From Carettochelys insculpta (taxonomy: Eukaryota > Chordata > Testudines > Carettochelyidae), in contig NC_134161.1 in the NCBI RefSeq assembly GCF_033958435.1, positions 11,160,001 to 11,224,000 of the forward strand: a stretch of DNA of 64,000 bases, given 5' to 3'. The position numbers and the translations under genes were made by a program. Below, in pieces: positions 34,441 to 45,525 of this stretch. The notes under the pieces are model-generated. The model searched no databases and was not told the origin of the DNA. It worked only from the letters and a program-made list of their open reading frames with translations. Positions within the stretch are counted from its first letter, which is position 1. Every line of letters begins with the position of its first letter.

Positions 34441-35515
34441 CTAATAACGCATTAACCTGCTGTAAGCTGTTGATGAGTTTTCCCTGACTGTCTAACGTGA
34501 CTCAAAATTGGTTGCAGTCTCTGTCTCACTGCCAACAGGGGCAAAAATCTTTCAAGAACAGCTGGTGATTTGCAAACCTCACCTGCCTGGGACCTGAATC
34601 GTGTCCCTAGAAGCCTGTTCCAGATCCAGACTTGCTCTGCTCCACCCAACTCTATTAAGTCTCTCCACTGTGACAACAGCAGAGAGGTTGAAAAGAGGGT
34701 GATCAAAGAGAAAATAGAGTCTGGATTGAGATCAAATATTAGACTTCTGAATGCTTTCTATTAAGTGACAGCTAGAAAGCCAGGGAGAATGAGGAGTACC
34801 AATTGAGTGCCCCAAAACAGGGCTTTCAAGAGCTTTCTCTTCTGAGTGTCAGAGTGGAAAAATAAAGTTGAAGGGAAGAGGGGGCAGGCAAACAGTGAGA
34901 GGGGCACATCAGGGCCCTGCAGCTCACTAAATGACACGCACCGAAAGTGAGATTTGTTTCAGTGTCTTTTCTAGTGGCGGTTCCCATCTCAACACAGTTA
35001 ATGAGTACGCACTTTGCATTGCCTGCCAAGTCAGATATCCAGCAAATCCAGTCTCAGGCAGCCACTCAAGGGACCGACAAATATCAGTTGCTTAACCAAG
35101 GTGGCCAGCTAATAAAGACGGATCAGGATTGTGGCTAGGGCCCTGGTATTTTTCTGATGCCTGGACAAAAAGCTCACAAGACAACTGAGAAAGGGGAGTG
35201 GGGGGTGGAGGAGGGAATCACAAGAACGAAGCACCTTTAAGCTCCCTCAGTCCCAGCGCTTCTTGCAGTGGGCTAACTCCTCTACTGCAAGTCTAAAGGT
35301 TGTTCTAATTTACTCCAATGGCCAGGCCACACCCCCTACACTCATAGCAGTGTGAGGCAAAGGTGCTTCTACATTAGCTCAATGCCGCAAGAGAAGCGAT
35401 ACTGGGCTGGTCCCCTGCAGTCAGTTCTGCAAGCTTTACTACTGCTTTTTGCCAACAGCAGTGCAAAATTCCCCCCCAAAACAGTAGGCACGTATAACTG
35501 GAGGTACTTTGGGCT
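34441..35515. other. Unassigned DNA
   Basis: No gene or bounded repeat is recognised. Confidence 0.35.
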
Positions 35516-35982
35516 TAGATTGGAGAATGTCCAGAGGAGAACAAAAAAAAAATGATTCAGGGTCTAGAAACCATGATCTGCGAGAGAAGATGGAAAAGAA
35601 TTGTGGGTTTGTTTGTTTTTTCAGTCTGGAAGAGAGACAACTGAGAGGGGACATGATAGCAGCTTTAAGGTTGCTGCAAGGAGGGGGAAAAAGTATTCTT
35701 CTTAGCCTCTGATGGTAGGAAAAGAGGCAATGGGCTCATAAGGAAGCAAGAGAGGTTTAGGTTGGACATTAGGAAAAACTTCCTAACCCTCAGGGTGGTT
35801 AAGCACTGGAATAAATTGCCTGAGGAGGTGGCTGAGTCTCCATCATTGGAGATTTTTAAGAGCAGGTTAGACAAACACCTGTCGGGGTGGTTTAGGTGGC
35901 GCTTGGTCCTCCATGAATGTGGGGGACTGGACTTGATGACCTCTTAAGGTCCCTTCTTGTACTAGCATCCTGTGATATTACA
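35516..35982 (+). mobile_element. CR1 LINE 3' fragment, second subfamily
   Basis: GAGAATGTCCAGAGGAGAAC leads to GAGGGGACATGATAGCAGC, AGGTTTAGGTTGGACATTAG, GGTTAAGCACTGGAATAAAT and GACTGGACTTGATGACCTC, ending near AGCATCCTGTGATATTAC. The reading frame (EERQLRGDMIAALRLLQ; LDIRKNFLTLRVVKHWNKLP) is broken by frameshifts. It differs from the 16-kb/33-kb subfamily and resembles the copy at 40420. Confidence 0.82.
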
Positions 35983-36434
35983 GATGGGTGCATATTTTAA
36001 AACCAGAAGGGACTGTGACCACCTGCAAGACACAGCCCTGACAATTACACCCAAGAATTCTGCCTGAGCAACCAGCATAGGCTTGCATATGTCCTTGACA
36101 TGAAAAACTGCAGTTCTCCTGGTTGTTTCTGTAGTTAATTACGTACATTGCTAAACATTTCCGTTTACTTCTCTTGCCTTTTTCCCCTACTGAACTGACG
36201 CAGATTTACGAGGCCTTGTTGAAAGATGTTTGTCTGTGCTCAAGTGTGTCTTTGATGGGCTACAGCATTCAGCTGCAGAGTAGCTGAGTATGACCCAACA
36301 GGTCATATGGATTCCTCCCTAGGAAAGCAGTGTGTTCATTTGAAATGTGACTTGCCCAGTACGAGGGTACAAAGTGGGCACCACAAAAAGTAGTAAGTGA
36401 ACTGAGACTCCTGTGGAGTCTCTCATTTCTTTTT

Positions 36435-36860
36435 CATAGAACCACAGAAGGTTAGAGTTGGTAGAGACCCCAGGAGGTCATCTAGTTCAGCCCTCCGGAC
36501 AGAACAGGACCAACCACAAATATATCATTCCAGCCAGGGCTTTGTCAAGCTTGGCCTTAAAAACTTCTCAGGATGAAGCTTGCAACCTCTCCTTAGAGAA
36601 CCCATTTCTCTGCTTCACCATGCTCCCAGTGAAATAGTTTTTCCTAATTTCCAACCTCGACCTCCTCCACTTCAACTTGCAACCATTGCTCTTGGTTCTG
36701 TCACCTACCACCGCTGAGAACAGCCTGGTCCAATCCTCTTTGGAACCACTTCAGGTAGTTGAAGGCTGCTGTTAAATCCCCTCTCACTCTTCTCTTCTGT
36801 AGACTCTGTAAGCCCAGTTCTCTCATCCCCTCCTCAGAAGTCTTTCCTTCTAACTCTGTG
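36435..36860 (-). mobile_element. CR1 LINE 3' fragment
   Basis: It opens with the reverse of a CR1 3' end (CATAGAACCACAGAAGGTTAG, then ACCCCAGGAGGTCATCTAGTTCAGC) and continues through CTTCACCATGCTCCCAGTG and TTGAAGGCTGCTGTTAAATC to about 36860. It is diverged and non-coding, truncated at its 5' side. Confidence 0.8.
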
Positions 36861-37485
36861 ACTGGCAGCCTTTTTCCTCATTGCAGTTGCTACCAGCTGA
36901 GGAAAATGTCTCAACTCAGGTAATGGGGTGAGGGGCACAACTGCAGGCAGCTGGGGAGGCCAGCTCTACACCCTGGAAATGGTGTGGTTAAGGACAGAAA
37001 GAGCAGGTCCTAGGGCACTCAGCCCTGAGTGCTTCCTGGGTTGTGGTGCTGCCCCCACCCTCCAGATACTCACAGCCAGAGCAGCACTGCCATGGCATTT
37101 CAAAGGGTCCTGAGCCCCCTCCCACCCCGTGTCAGTGGGCCTGATGAAAGGGATGACACAGGGATCATGGCTTATGCAAATAAGTGATACAATGGGCATT
37201 GGATCCTTACCGACTCATGCACGAGGGTTAACTCCAGTTTCCTTCCTCCCTACCCTTGGGAAGGGAGGAGAATCAGGTCAGCAGGGACGAGCACAGATGC
37301 ATTTGCTGGGTTGGGAACGTTTTGTGAGATGGCTTGTTAACTTGCTGCGAGTTATGTATTGTACACTTGAAGCCTAATGTTGCCATTCAACCCTGGGGGC
37401 TCATTGTGCTAGGTGCTGTACATGCACACAATGTGGGGCAGTCCCTGCACTGTGCTACTTGCAACTTCAATGAATGAGCCAGATG
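36861..37485. other. Unassigned DNA with a retroposon-tail fragment
   Basis: No gene is recognised. The segment GGGGGCTCATTGTGCTAGGTGCTGTACATG (about 37395-37425), followed by GGGGCAGTCCCTGC, is the reverse complement of the retroposon-tail block at 63890-63930. Confidence 0.35.
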
Positions 37486-37925
37486 TGACATAGGAGGGAA
37501 AAGAGAGGCACAGAGAAGGGCTGTTACTTGCACACACTTAAGCAGCAGTTTAGTGGCAGAGGTGAGTCCCAGCCTAGTGAAGACAACAAAGATTTCCTCC
37601 CACCTGACTGCTTTTCTTTTTCACTGCTACTGAGCAATCCCATCATTTCAGTAGACCAGGCCAGGGTTGTGTTTATATGCCTCCTACTACCATAGTATCT
37701 GAGCATCTCACAATTTCCATGGTGTTTTTCTTCACCACACTCTGGGAGGTGAGTCAGTGTTGTTATTCCCAATTTAGAGAGAAGAAACTAAGGCATAAAT
37801 GGAGGCTAACTGACCTCTCTAAAATCTCACCGGGAATCTGTAGCAGAGCAGGGATTTGAATTGAGGTCTCTGAAGTCCCACGCTAATGTCTGAATCACTG
37901 GAGCATCCTTCCCCCATGAAACGTC
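37486..37925 (-). repeat. MIR-like SINE fragments, two pieces
   Basis: Two reverse-oriented MIR-like bodies are seen: AGAGAGGCACAGAGAAGGGC...GTTTAGTGGCAGAGGTGAGTCCC (37502-37575), and CCAATTTAGAGAGAAGAAAC...TAGCAGAGCAGGGATTTGAATTG with ATGTCTGAATCACTGGAGCATCC (37765-37912). The gap between them is unassigned. Confidence 0.5.
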
Positions 37926-39795
37926 CTGCCTGGTCCTTTTGTTATGCACATGCATCCCTTGATCTTTTGGGATGACAAGAACAGAAACAAACAAAAACAG
38001 GTTGTCAATAACCCTCCCTAGTAAGGGGAACTATGAGTTGGCATGAAGAATGACATTTACTGATAATCCCTAATCACATGATGAACCTTCCACAATAGTA
38101 TTAGCACCGTGTCTTGGGCATATCCCAAACAGTCACACAAAATAGTTCTAGTTAGATTATATTAGGGATGCTTATGAACAAACATTGCTGTGGTCTCTTG
38201 CAGCTTGTAGGCAGTAATTACTGTTTTATGTTAATATATTCCTCAGCATCCTCTCAATATTATTATATCTTTAGGACTGACATTTAAAGGAATAAACTTA
38301 CTCTAGCATGGTTTGGATTTTTGATCCTAGGGACTTGAAGAAATAATCAACATTCAGATTAAATCAACAGTAAGGCAATCATTGGAAGAACCTTGCTTCT
38401 AACCCAGTATTCCATGATGCATAAGTAAAACTTTTTATCTCCTCCTTTTTTCTTTGTCCATCTCTCTCTGTCTTCTTGTATTTTCTGTAACCTTGGAATT
38501 TATATATTTCCCCTGTATTTCTCTTTTACTGGTATTTGGAATCGTGGACTTTTTTATTGGCGTTCATATGAAAAGTAGCAGATTTATATGTCTAGTTCAA
38601 ATCAATGGCATTATATTCAGGACCATGGATAGCTACCCTGTTGGGCAGACAGCCACCTCCATTTGTTAGGACGAAGGTATTCAGGGCCATAGTCGCTCAC
38701 CTTAGGATGTTTCCATTTCTGTGTCATTGGCAATATTTACGCACACAGACAAAGTCATGTTCAAAATGATTGAAGTTTAGAGTGCTCTTCTCTCAGTGTC
38801 TCTTCAGGGGGAAATGGTCTTTCATTTTTTACGGAATGACTTTCCCCAGTGAACTGAAGATGCAATCATTCTTACCACTGAAAACTTCTAACTAAGCCAA
38901 ATTCACTAATGTCAGATTACAGATGAGCAGTTTGACCCCTTATTTACTTCTCATTTCCCCTCGCTATTGGTAAGAGCTTCACTAAATCAACCTGTCATTT
39001 GATCTTGGCTCACGCTCTTGTAACGCAAAGATGCTGTACTTATGATAATCAGAGAGGAACAGCTGTCTAACTGCTTAAGAGCACATTAGTGTTTACGAGT
39101 GCATAAGAAATTTCACATGTCTGTGAACTGGACAGGGTAGAGCAGAAGGGGATGCACCAAAGGGGAGAAGATATGTTAATGCAAAACCTGTGTTCTTTGT
39201 GGAGGAGGGTGGTTAGAAGAGATCAGGGAAGTAAAATAAAATAGAGACTTTAAACCAAGGTTTTACCATTAAAATTACATTGTGGAATCCCATATTTATT
39301 CTTATTCACTGATTTCGACTGCAAGTTTGCTCCAATTACAGGTTTAAAAAACTATTTTCCCTAAGTGCTAAAGCTGCAAAATCAAGCTGCATTCACCCTG
39401 CTTCTTAACTCGTCACTAATCATAAGGATTTAGCAATCAGAGCATAACTGACAGTTGTAGGGAAGATAGTTGCCATCAGTTACAGTTCTGTAAGTGAGAA
39501 CAGTTCATACCTAACAACAATGCCTTGCAGGTAGACAACACCTTTCAGCTGCAGTCTTCTAAAGCATCTCAAAATTGTTAAGGGTCTCAAGGGCTTGGTT
39601 AGGTAGCAAGTGTTCTATATATTTTAGCTCTGGGAGAGCAAAGACAGAGAGGTGAACGTGACCTGACTAGGTAACAATTGGACCTTTCTTATCTCCTCTT
39701 TGACCTGAGGCAAATCATTTTGTCTTTCTGCATTTCAGTTCCCATCTATAAGGTGGAGGTGCTAATGTTCTTCTGTGGGGTGTTAGAGTGAGGAG
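37926..39795. other. Unassigned, A/T-rich DNA
   Basis: No exon or repeat with clear ends is seen. The composition is A/T-rich. A run of CT dinucleotides lies near 38460. Confidence 0.35.
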
Positions 39796-40055
39796 AGGCA
39801 GTGTGGACTAGCGGATAGAGCCCAGGACTTGGACTCAGAAGATGAACATCACTGGTCTTCTGGCTGACCTTAGACAAGTTACTTCCTTGACCCGTGTCTC
39901 AGTGTCCCCAGCTGTGAAATGTCAAATCCCCTTTTTCTGCGAGATCTACCGGAGGAAAGCAACAAGCATACATTGTTGTTATTTCTACTCTTGTTTGAAA
40001 GTCACTGAGGTGCTACATTGTTAGTGTCTGGAGAGACTGATCATGGTAGCTGTGT
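39796..40055 (+). repeat. MIR-like SINE
   Basis: AGGCAGTGTGGACTAGCGGATAGAGCCCAGGACTTGGACTCAG is a well-preserved tRNA-like head. The body follows as GGCTGACCTTAGACAAGTTACTTCC...CCCAGCTGTGAAATG, in the usual order. The A/T-rich continuation to 40055 is less certain. Confidence 0.62.
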
Positions 40056-40419
40056 GTTAAACCTTTGAGCCTGGATGCAATTCTTCTCAAGCTTGTAGAA
40101 AACACCCTCTCTCACCAAAGAACATGTTATTAATGAGAAACAAGAAGAGTTGACTTGGGACTTACACGATATACCTTCACTTACAAACTAGTGAGAAAAC
40201 TACCTTGTTCAGAACTCACTGTATTAAAATATTTATTGTTATATTAAAAAACTGCTGCTAAAGGCAAAGCAGTAAGTAATTCCTTCTTTGTGTACCTATT
40301 AATGGGCAAGTTCTGGAGGATCATATTCTATTTTTTCCTCAGGGACCATTCTGCACAGACAGTTTTCAAAGCAAGACATCCTTGTGGGCAAGGGGAAGGG
40401 AGAAGATTAGCTAGCAGCA
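40056..40419. other. Unassigned DNA
   Basis: Short A/T-rich stretch before the next CR1 copy; nothing recognised. Confidence 0.35.
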
Positions 40420-41092
40420 AATCATAGTGGACCGCGAGCTAAATATGAGTCAACATTGTGATGCTGTTGCAAAAAAAGCAAACAAGATTCTGGGATGCAT
40501 TAACAGGACATTCGTGAACAAGACATGGGAACTCATTCTTCCACTCTACTCAGTGCTGATTAGACCTCACTTGGAGTGTTGTGTCGAGTTCTGGGCACCA
40601 CATTTCAAGAAGGATGTGGAGAAATTGGAGAAGGTCCAGAGAAGAACAACAAGAATGATTAAAGGTCTAGAGAACGTGAGCCATGAGAGAAGACTGAAAG
40701 AACTGAGCTTATTTAGTTCAGAAAAGATAAGACTTAGAAGGGACATGATAGTAGTTTTCAAGTAACTTAAAGAGCGTTTCAAGAAGGAGGGAGAAAAAAT
40801 GTACTCCTGGGCCTCTGAGGATAGGACAAGGAGTAATAGTCTTAACCTGCAGCAAGGGAGGTTTAGGTTGGACATTAGGGAAAAATTCCTAACTGTCAGA
40901 GTGGTTAAACATTCGAATAAATTGCCTAGGGAGGTTATGGAATCTCCATCACTGGAGATTTTTAAGTGCAGGTTAGACAGACACCGATCAGGGATGGTCT
41001 AGACAGTGTTTGGTCCTGCCAAGAGGGTAGAAAACTGGACTCAGTGACCTCTCAAGGTCCCTTCCAGTTTTAGTGCTCTATGATTCTATCAA
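40420..41092 (+). mobile_element. CR1 LINE 3' fragment with long ORF2 remnant
   Basis: The first 112 codons (40427-40765) read ...ELNMSQHCDAVAKKANKILG, then RPHLECCVEFWAPHFKKDVE and RRLKELSLFSSEKIRLRRDM, the C-terminal part of CR1 ORF2, ending at a TAA. The frame resumes at 40799-41002 with SLNLQQGRFRLDIREKFLTV. The 3' end is GTGCTCTATGATTCTATCAAG. It belongs with the 35.5-kb type rather than the 16-kb type. Confidence 0.88.
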
Positions 41093-41395
41093 GTTGCATG
41101 GTGGCAAGACCACTTGGCAGGACTTGAGGGAAATTTTGCATAGGTGAGTATCAAAGATTGCTTGCTATGGGCTTGATTATTCCTAGGACTTGCACTTTTA
41201 CTCAGGAGTGTAAGAAATCCTCTTAGAGCTCTGCGTGAACCACATGGACCTTGGCAATGGGGACTTAGAGAGCAAAGGGGCATTGGCTGTTTACCTCCTG
41301 CCCCAAAAGTAAGGGGCTAGTAAGCAGCTCTGCTTGTTCCTTGCCTGAGTTGTGTTGGCGGGGAGGGGTCTGGTTTGGCCCATAACAGAAATAGA
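41093..41395. other. Unassigned DNA
   Basis: Nothing recognised between the CR1 copy and the hAT-like element. Confidence 0.35.
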
Positions 41396-41403
41396 TTGTA
41401 AAT

Positions 41404-41889
41404 CAGGAGGTGGGCAATAATTTTGGAGGGGGGGCACTCCAAGTATTTGGGAAGTGGTCAGGGACTGTACTCTTGCATGCTATTAATTGAGAAGATGTGG
41501 GGTCTGGGAGGGAGGTTGGGTGCTGAAAGCTGTGAGGGCAGGAGGTTGTGTGCTTCTTTGAATGTTGCAATCTCCATAGGAGTGCAAGAGAATTTTGCAC
41601 ACAGCCTGTACTGCGAACCTGGCCTAGGCATGTCCCATTGGCTGGTTTCTGGCCAATGGGAACTGTGAGATGGTACTGGGGCTGAGGGCAGCACATGAAG
41701 CCTCCCCCCCGCCACCCCCTGGTGCTTGGTGCTCAGAGAACCACATGGTCTCTGCAGCTGGCTTCTTTGAATGATGTGCAGGGACAGGGCAGGCAGGGAG
41801 CCTGCCTGAGGCTCCTGCTGGGTTGCAGGTCAGATTCAGTAGCTTGGTGGGCCAGTTCCAGCCTGTAGGCTATATTTTGCCTCCCTCTG
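41404..41889. mobile_element. hAT-like element with perfect 8-bp target duplication
   Basis: TTGTAAAT lies directly before (41396-41403) and after (41890-41897) the element, an exact 8-bp duplication. The element starts CAGGAGGTGGGCAATAATTT and its reverse-complemented right end is CAGAGGGAGGCAAAATATAG, so the ends are inverted. Length is 486 bp. The interior (CTGGCCAATGGGAACTGTGAG; CCTGTAGGCTATATTTTGCC) lacks a transposase. It is the best-supported hAT insertion in the window. Confidence 0.75.
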
Positions 41890-41897
41890 TTGTAAAT

Positions 41898-43617
41898 TTT
41901 GAGTCCAGAATTAAATTGCCCTGAATTTCAGTGAGGTTCACCTTTGGGGACAAGGATCATCTTGTACTCTGCATACAACACCTGTTGGAGCCCAGAGACC
42001 TGAATGGGACTGGGGATCATTACTGTGCAACGAGTCCATAATAACTACTTTTAAAAGAAGAAAAGGTGATACAGGAGGGGCAGGGGAACACCTGGACAAT
42101 CTTTGACACATTACTCGGCCCCAGGTACTCACACCAAGAAAGGAGGGTGCTATCGGCCACCCCAACCTGTTAGCAGCCTGGGGAGCAGGGAAACAAAATC
42201 AGATTGCTACACTGGAAGAAGAGGGTAGCATAAATCGGCCATGGTCTTCCAGCTGTAGTGGAGAGCAGTTTTAAGACTCCATGGGTTTGTGTACACTGCA
42301 GTTAAGACACCAGAAGCTGGTTGGGCCCGGATGGAAAGGTTGTGGCCTCACCAGAGTGCAGGTAACAGGAAATAAGGAAGAGTTATTACTATAAAGGAGA
42401 GGATTAAAACTAGCCAGCTTTGAAGGAATCCAGCCCCTTCCTGGGTGCGCAGCCAGCTTTCCCTGGCTTTACCTTCTCACTAAATGCCCGTGACCTTTCT
42501 CTGAGCACCCATGCAAGGAGGCTGAGCTGAATTTAACCCTTTGTTCACCCTGTTGCAACTCGCCTCCTTTTATTTCTGCAGAAAACACTTGGAGGTCAGC
42601 GGAGTCGTTGTTTCCTTTCCCTTTCCTAAGGAATGCAAGTGAAAGCCCTCACCCCACATGATACTGATTTCCCCCATCTCCCAGTTGGTGCCAGTGGGAG
42701 CACTGTGGCTTCCTTACCCGGCAGAAGAAGACCTGGACCTCTGCAGATGCTTCTTGCATCATTGCTCCTGGTGCCTGAGTTCTCACCTCCCATTCTACCT
42801 GTTCTTCCTTTATAACTGAATGGAACCACACATGGTTGTGTCTGTGCTGGTTCATCACTCGTGGCTGGCCTGGCCTGGCCTGGCTGACGGTGCTCGGGTG
42901 AAGAGGCTCAGACTGCCACCTTTACTCTGGGACTCTACCCTCAATGCAACATAGAAGAGCCTGGACTTCAGCTTCACACCCCTCTAATGTGCTTTGCGGA
43001 GCTATGTAGCTAAGCCCTTTTTTGCTGCTGAACAGCCAAAAAGCACCAGCCTTTCTGTGGCAGGAGAGAGTCTCTTCTGCTGTTGCTTAATGGTGACAGT
43101 GGGAAATGCAATTTCTCTGAGTGATACGTTCATAATAAGACTTCTTTATTAATGCTCTGTAATGACCTTGCTGAGGCACAGTTGAGTGGCTTGTCATCTG
43201 TCCCAATCTTTTTAGATCTGTTGGCAGAATTCAACATATTATATCATAAGTTGCTCTTTATCTTGGCTGCCATCAGTGTCTAGGGCAGTGTGCACTCCCA
43301 GTTGCCGTTATAGCTTTCTGATAGCTTTAGGTGGCATGAAGCTCTAATCTATCTCAAGACTTACAGGAGGGTGTTCTACAGGTGCCTGTGTTAAGTCAGT
43401 CTCTTCCTCCCTGCATCTTTAGTCTCTTATACATTGTTTTTTTAATACCACTTGTCGGCTGATGATTTTTCAGTCAAACAAAGCCCAGGTCCAAACATTG
43501 CAGAAAAAATAATCTGAAAAGGATGGAGGATGGTGGGTTTAAAATTCTGCAAATATGTCTTCGTTATTGTGTTTGTACAACTCCTGGGGCAGCAGGGTGC
43601 TGATCCAGAACTTACAC
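41898..43617. other. Unassigned DNA
   Basis: No gene is recognised. TTTGTGTACACTGCAGTTAAG (42286-42306) recalls the ends of the MITE at 44699. GGCCTGGCCTGGCCTGGC is a short tandem run at about 42866-42884. Confidence 0.35.
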
Positions 43618-44130
43618 AAGAACAGCCACACTGGGTCAGACCAAAGGTTCATCTGGTCTAGGATCCTGTCTTCCAACAGTGGCCAATGCCAGATGCCCCA
43701 GAGGGAGTGAATAGAATGGGTAATCATCAAGTGATTCCTCTCTCGTCAACCATTTCCAGCCTCTGACAAACAGAGGTGAGGGCACCATTCCTACCCATCC
43801 TGGCAATTAGCCATTGGTGGACCCAACCTCCATGAATTTATCTCGCTCTTTTTTGAGCTCTGTTAAAGTCCTGGTATTCATAACCTCCTCTGACAAGAAG
43901 TTCTGCAGACCTATTGTGTGCTGCATGAAGAAAAGCTTCCTTTTGTTAGTTTTAAACCTGCTCCCCATTAATTTCCTTTGGTGACCCCTAGTTCTGATGT
44001 TCTGGAATAAGTAAATCTCTTTTCCTTATTCACGTTTTCCACCCCGGTCATGATTTTATAGATCTTTGTCATATCCTGCCCTCTTAGTCTCCTCTTTTCT
44101 AAGCTGAATAGTTCCAGTCTTTAGATCTTA
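43618..44130 (-). mobile_element. CR1 LINE 3' fragment, third subfamily
   Basis: AACAGCCACACTGGGTCAGACCAAAGGTTC begins the reverse of the 3' end. It is followed by GTGATTCCTCTCTCGTC, GCCATTGGTGGACCCAACC, CTCCATGAATTTATCTCG, and the coding-derived part GACCTATTGTGTGCTGCATGAAG to CTAAGCTGAATAGTTCCAG. The copy at 59376 belongs to the same subfamily. Confidence 0.82.
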
Positions 44131-44698
44131 TCCACTACTGCAGGATAAATAAAAATGGATCTGAAATAGGCAAGCAGCCTATTGATAGTGGACTCAGCCA
44201 CCATATCTGAGTGCAGCCAAACTATGTCATGATGAAATCTGGGTGTGAATTCTGTGATTTTTCTGGTCTCCAGCTGAAATCAAAAACTGTAGACCCTTGG
44301 TATTTTCTGAATCTGTTATAACATTACCAGTTCTCCGTGTGAGCTCCCCAGGGGGACACTGGGTGAATCTGACAAGTGACTGTGTTACATAGCACACACA
44401 GAAGTGATGAGGTTTAATGAATGCAATGTGCTTTGAGATCTTCAGATGGGAGGTGAGACAGTACGGTGCAAAATATTATTAAACATGACATTGGCTGTTG
44501 AGAAGGTTCAAACTTATTTTCCAAACCTCAACTCTATAAATTAGCATCCACATCAAAATAATGTTCCCCCTGCAATGAAACAAAATATACATTGATTCTC
44601 TGCCCCCCTTGTCCCACTGCAGATATTTTGGCTACATCCTAGGCTCTAGGCCCCTGCTGGTGACAGGGTCTTGAAAGCTTTGGCTGCTGCCTAAGCCT
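44131..44698. other. Unassigned DNA
   Basis: No gene or bounded repeat is recognised. Confidence 0.35.
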
Positions 44699-44775
44699 GA
44701 ATGTCTGCACTGCAATTCAACAGCTACTTGCTGGTGTAAGCCAGGCGTCCATGTTGAACTGCAATGTCAACATTC
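44699..44775. mobile_element. Short MITE with 23-bp inverted ends
   Basis: GAATGTCTGCACTGCAATTC... (44699-44721) and its near reverse complement GTTGAACTGCAATGTCAACATTC (44753-44775) form inverted ends, about 20 of 23 matching, around a 31-base centre. It may be part of a longer decayed element reaching to about 44860. Confidence 0.5.
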
Positions 44776-44940
44776 CCTTAAGCCACGCCTGAACCACTAC
44801 AGCTGCGCTGATGCAGTGTGTGTAGCCAAGTTCTCCCTTTGGCATAAAAGTCTACCTCTGCAGGCAGCATGAGCAATGTCTGTCAGGCTCAGATACGGAC
44901 ACAAAGCTAGATCAGAGTAAGGGAAGGTTGCAGTGGGGTG

Positions 44941-45246
44941 CTTATTTCGAAGCCGTCCCCAGCCACATTGTCAATCTGCAATTCAAAGTCTGCACTTTGA
45001 AACTCTCACAGCCGCCATTAGGCTAATGAGGCACTGAATATGCACATTAGTGCCTCATTAGCCTTCTTCGAATTGCCTCATTACCATGGCACCTCTGATG
45101 GGAGGTGGCATGTGAAGAAGCAGCCACAGTGCTGTGCACATGAATGCTTATGTCAGAGTAGCTTATGTCGCTTGGGTGAGGGAGAATGGCCACACCCATG
45201 AGTGACATAGATTTAGCCAGCACAGGCTGTAGTATAGACAAGCCCT
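44941..45246. mobile_element. Composite of MITE fragments with a palindrome
   Basis: TTATTTCGAAGCC and TTCTTCGAATTGCC flank a palindrome: TTAGGCTAATGAGGCAC (45018-45034) pairs with GTGCCTCATTAGCCTT (45050-45065). The rest ends with GTAGTATAGACAAGCCCTAA, the typical GTCTAyAC end of these MITEs in reverse. Probably two elements are joined here. Confidence 0.45.
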
Positions 45247-45254
45247 AAAATCCC

Positions 45255-45525
45255 CAGCTGGGGGCTGGTCTACACATCAGCATAGCTACATTTCCCTGGG
45301 ATGTGAAAACCCCACACCATGTGATGACTGAGCCTTGGGTGTGGACAGTGCTAGGTCAATGAAAGAATCCTTCTTTTGCTGTTTCTCTCAGTGATAGGAG
45401 ATCCCACCCCAGCCCTGTAGGAAGTGTCATGTCCATGTCACTGCAGCTTGGTGCTGTTGAATTTTAAGTGTAGACTTTGGCTGAGAATGTTGCCCTGGGG
45501 GCCAATTTTGGTGGTGGTTCTGGGT
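45255..45525 (+). mobile_element. MITE with GGTCTACAC / GTGTAGAC ends
   Basis: It begins GGGGGCTGGTCTACACATCAGC and ends GAATTTTAAGTGTAGACTTTGGC, an inverted GTCTACAC pair. Internal GATGTGAAAACCCCACACCATG and GTGGACAGTGCTAGGTCAATG relate it to the element at 4709. Non-coding. Confidence 0.5.

Noticed and set aside
39796..39840. Possible tRNA gene
   Set aside because: The tRNA-like head is that of a MIR-type SINE; no complete cloverleaf or 3' arm follows.
42866..42884. GGCCT tandem run as a microsatellite locus
   Set aside because: Only about four units; too short to call.
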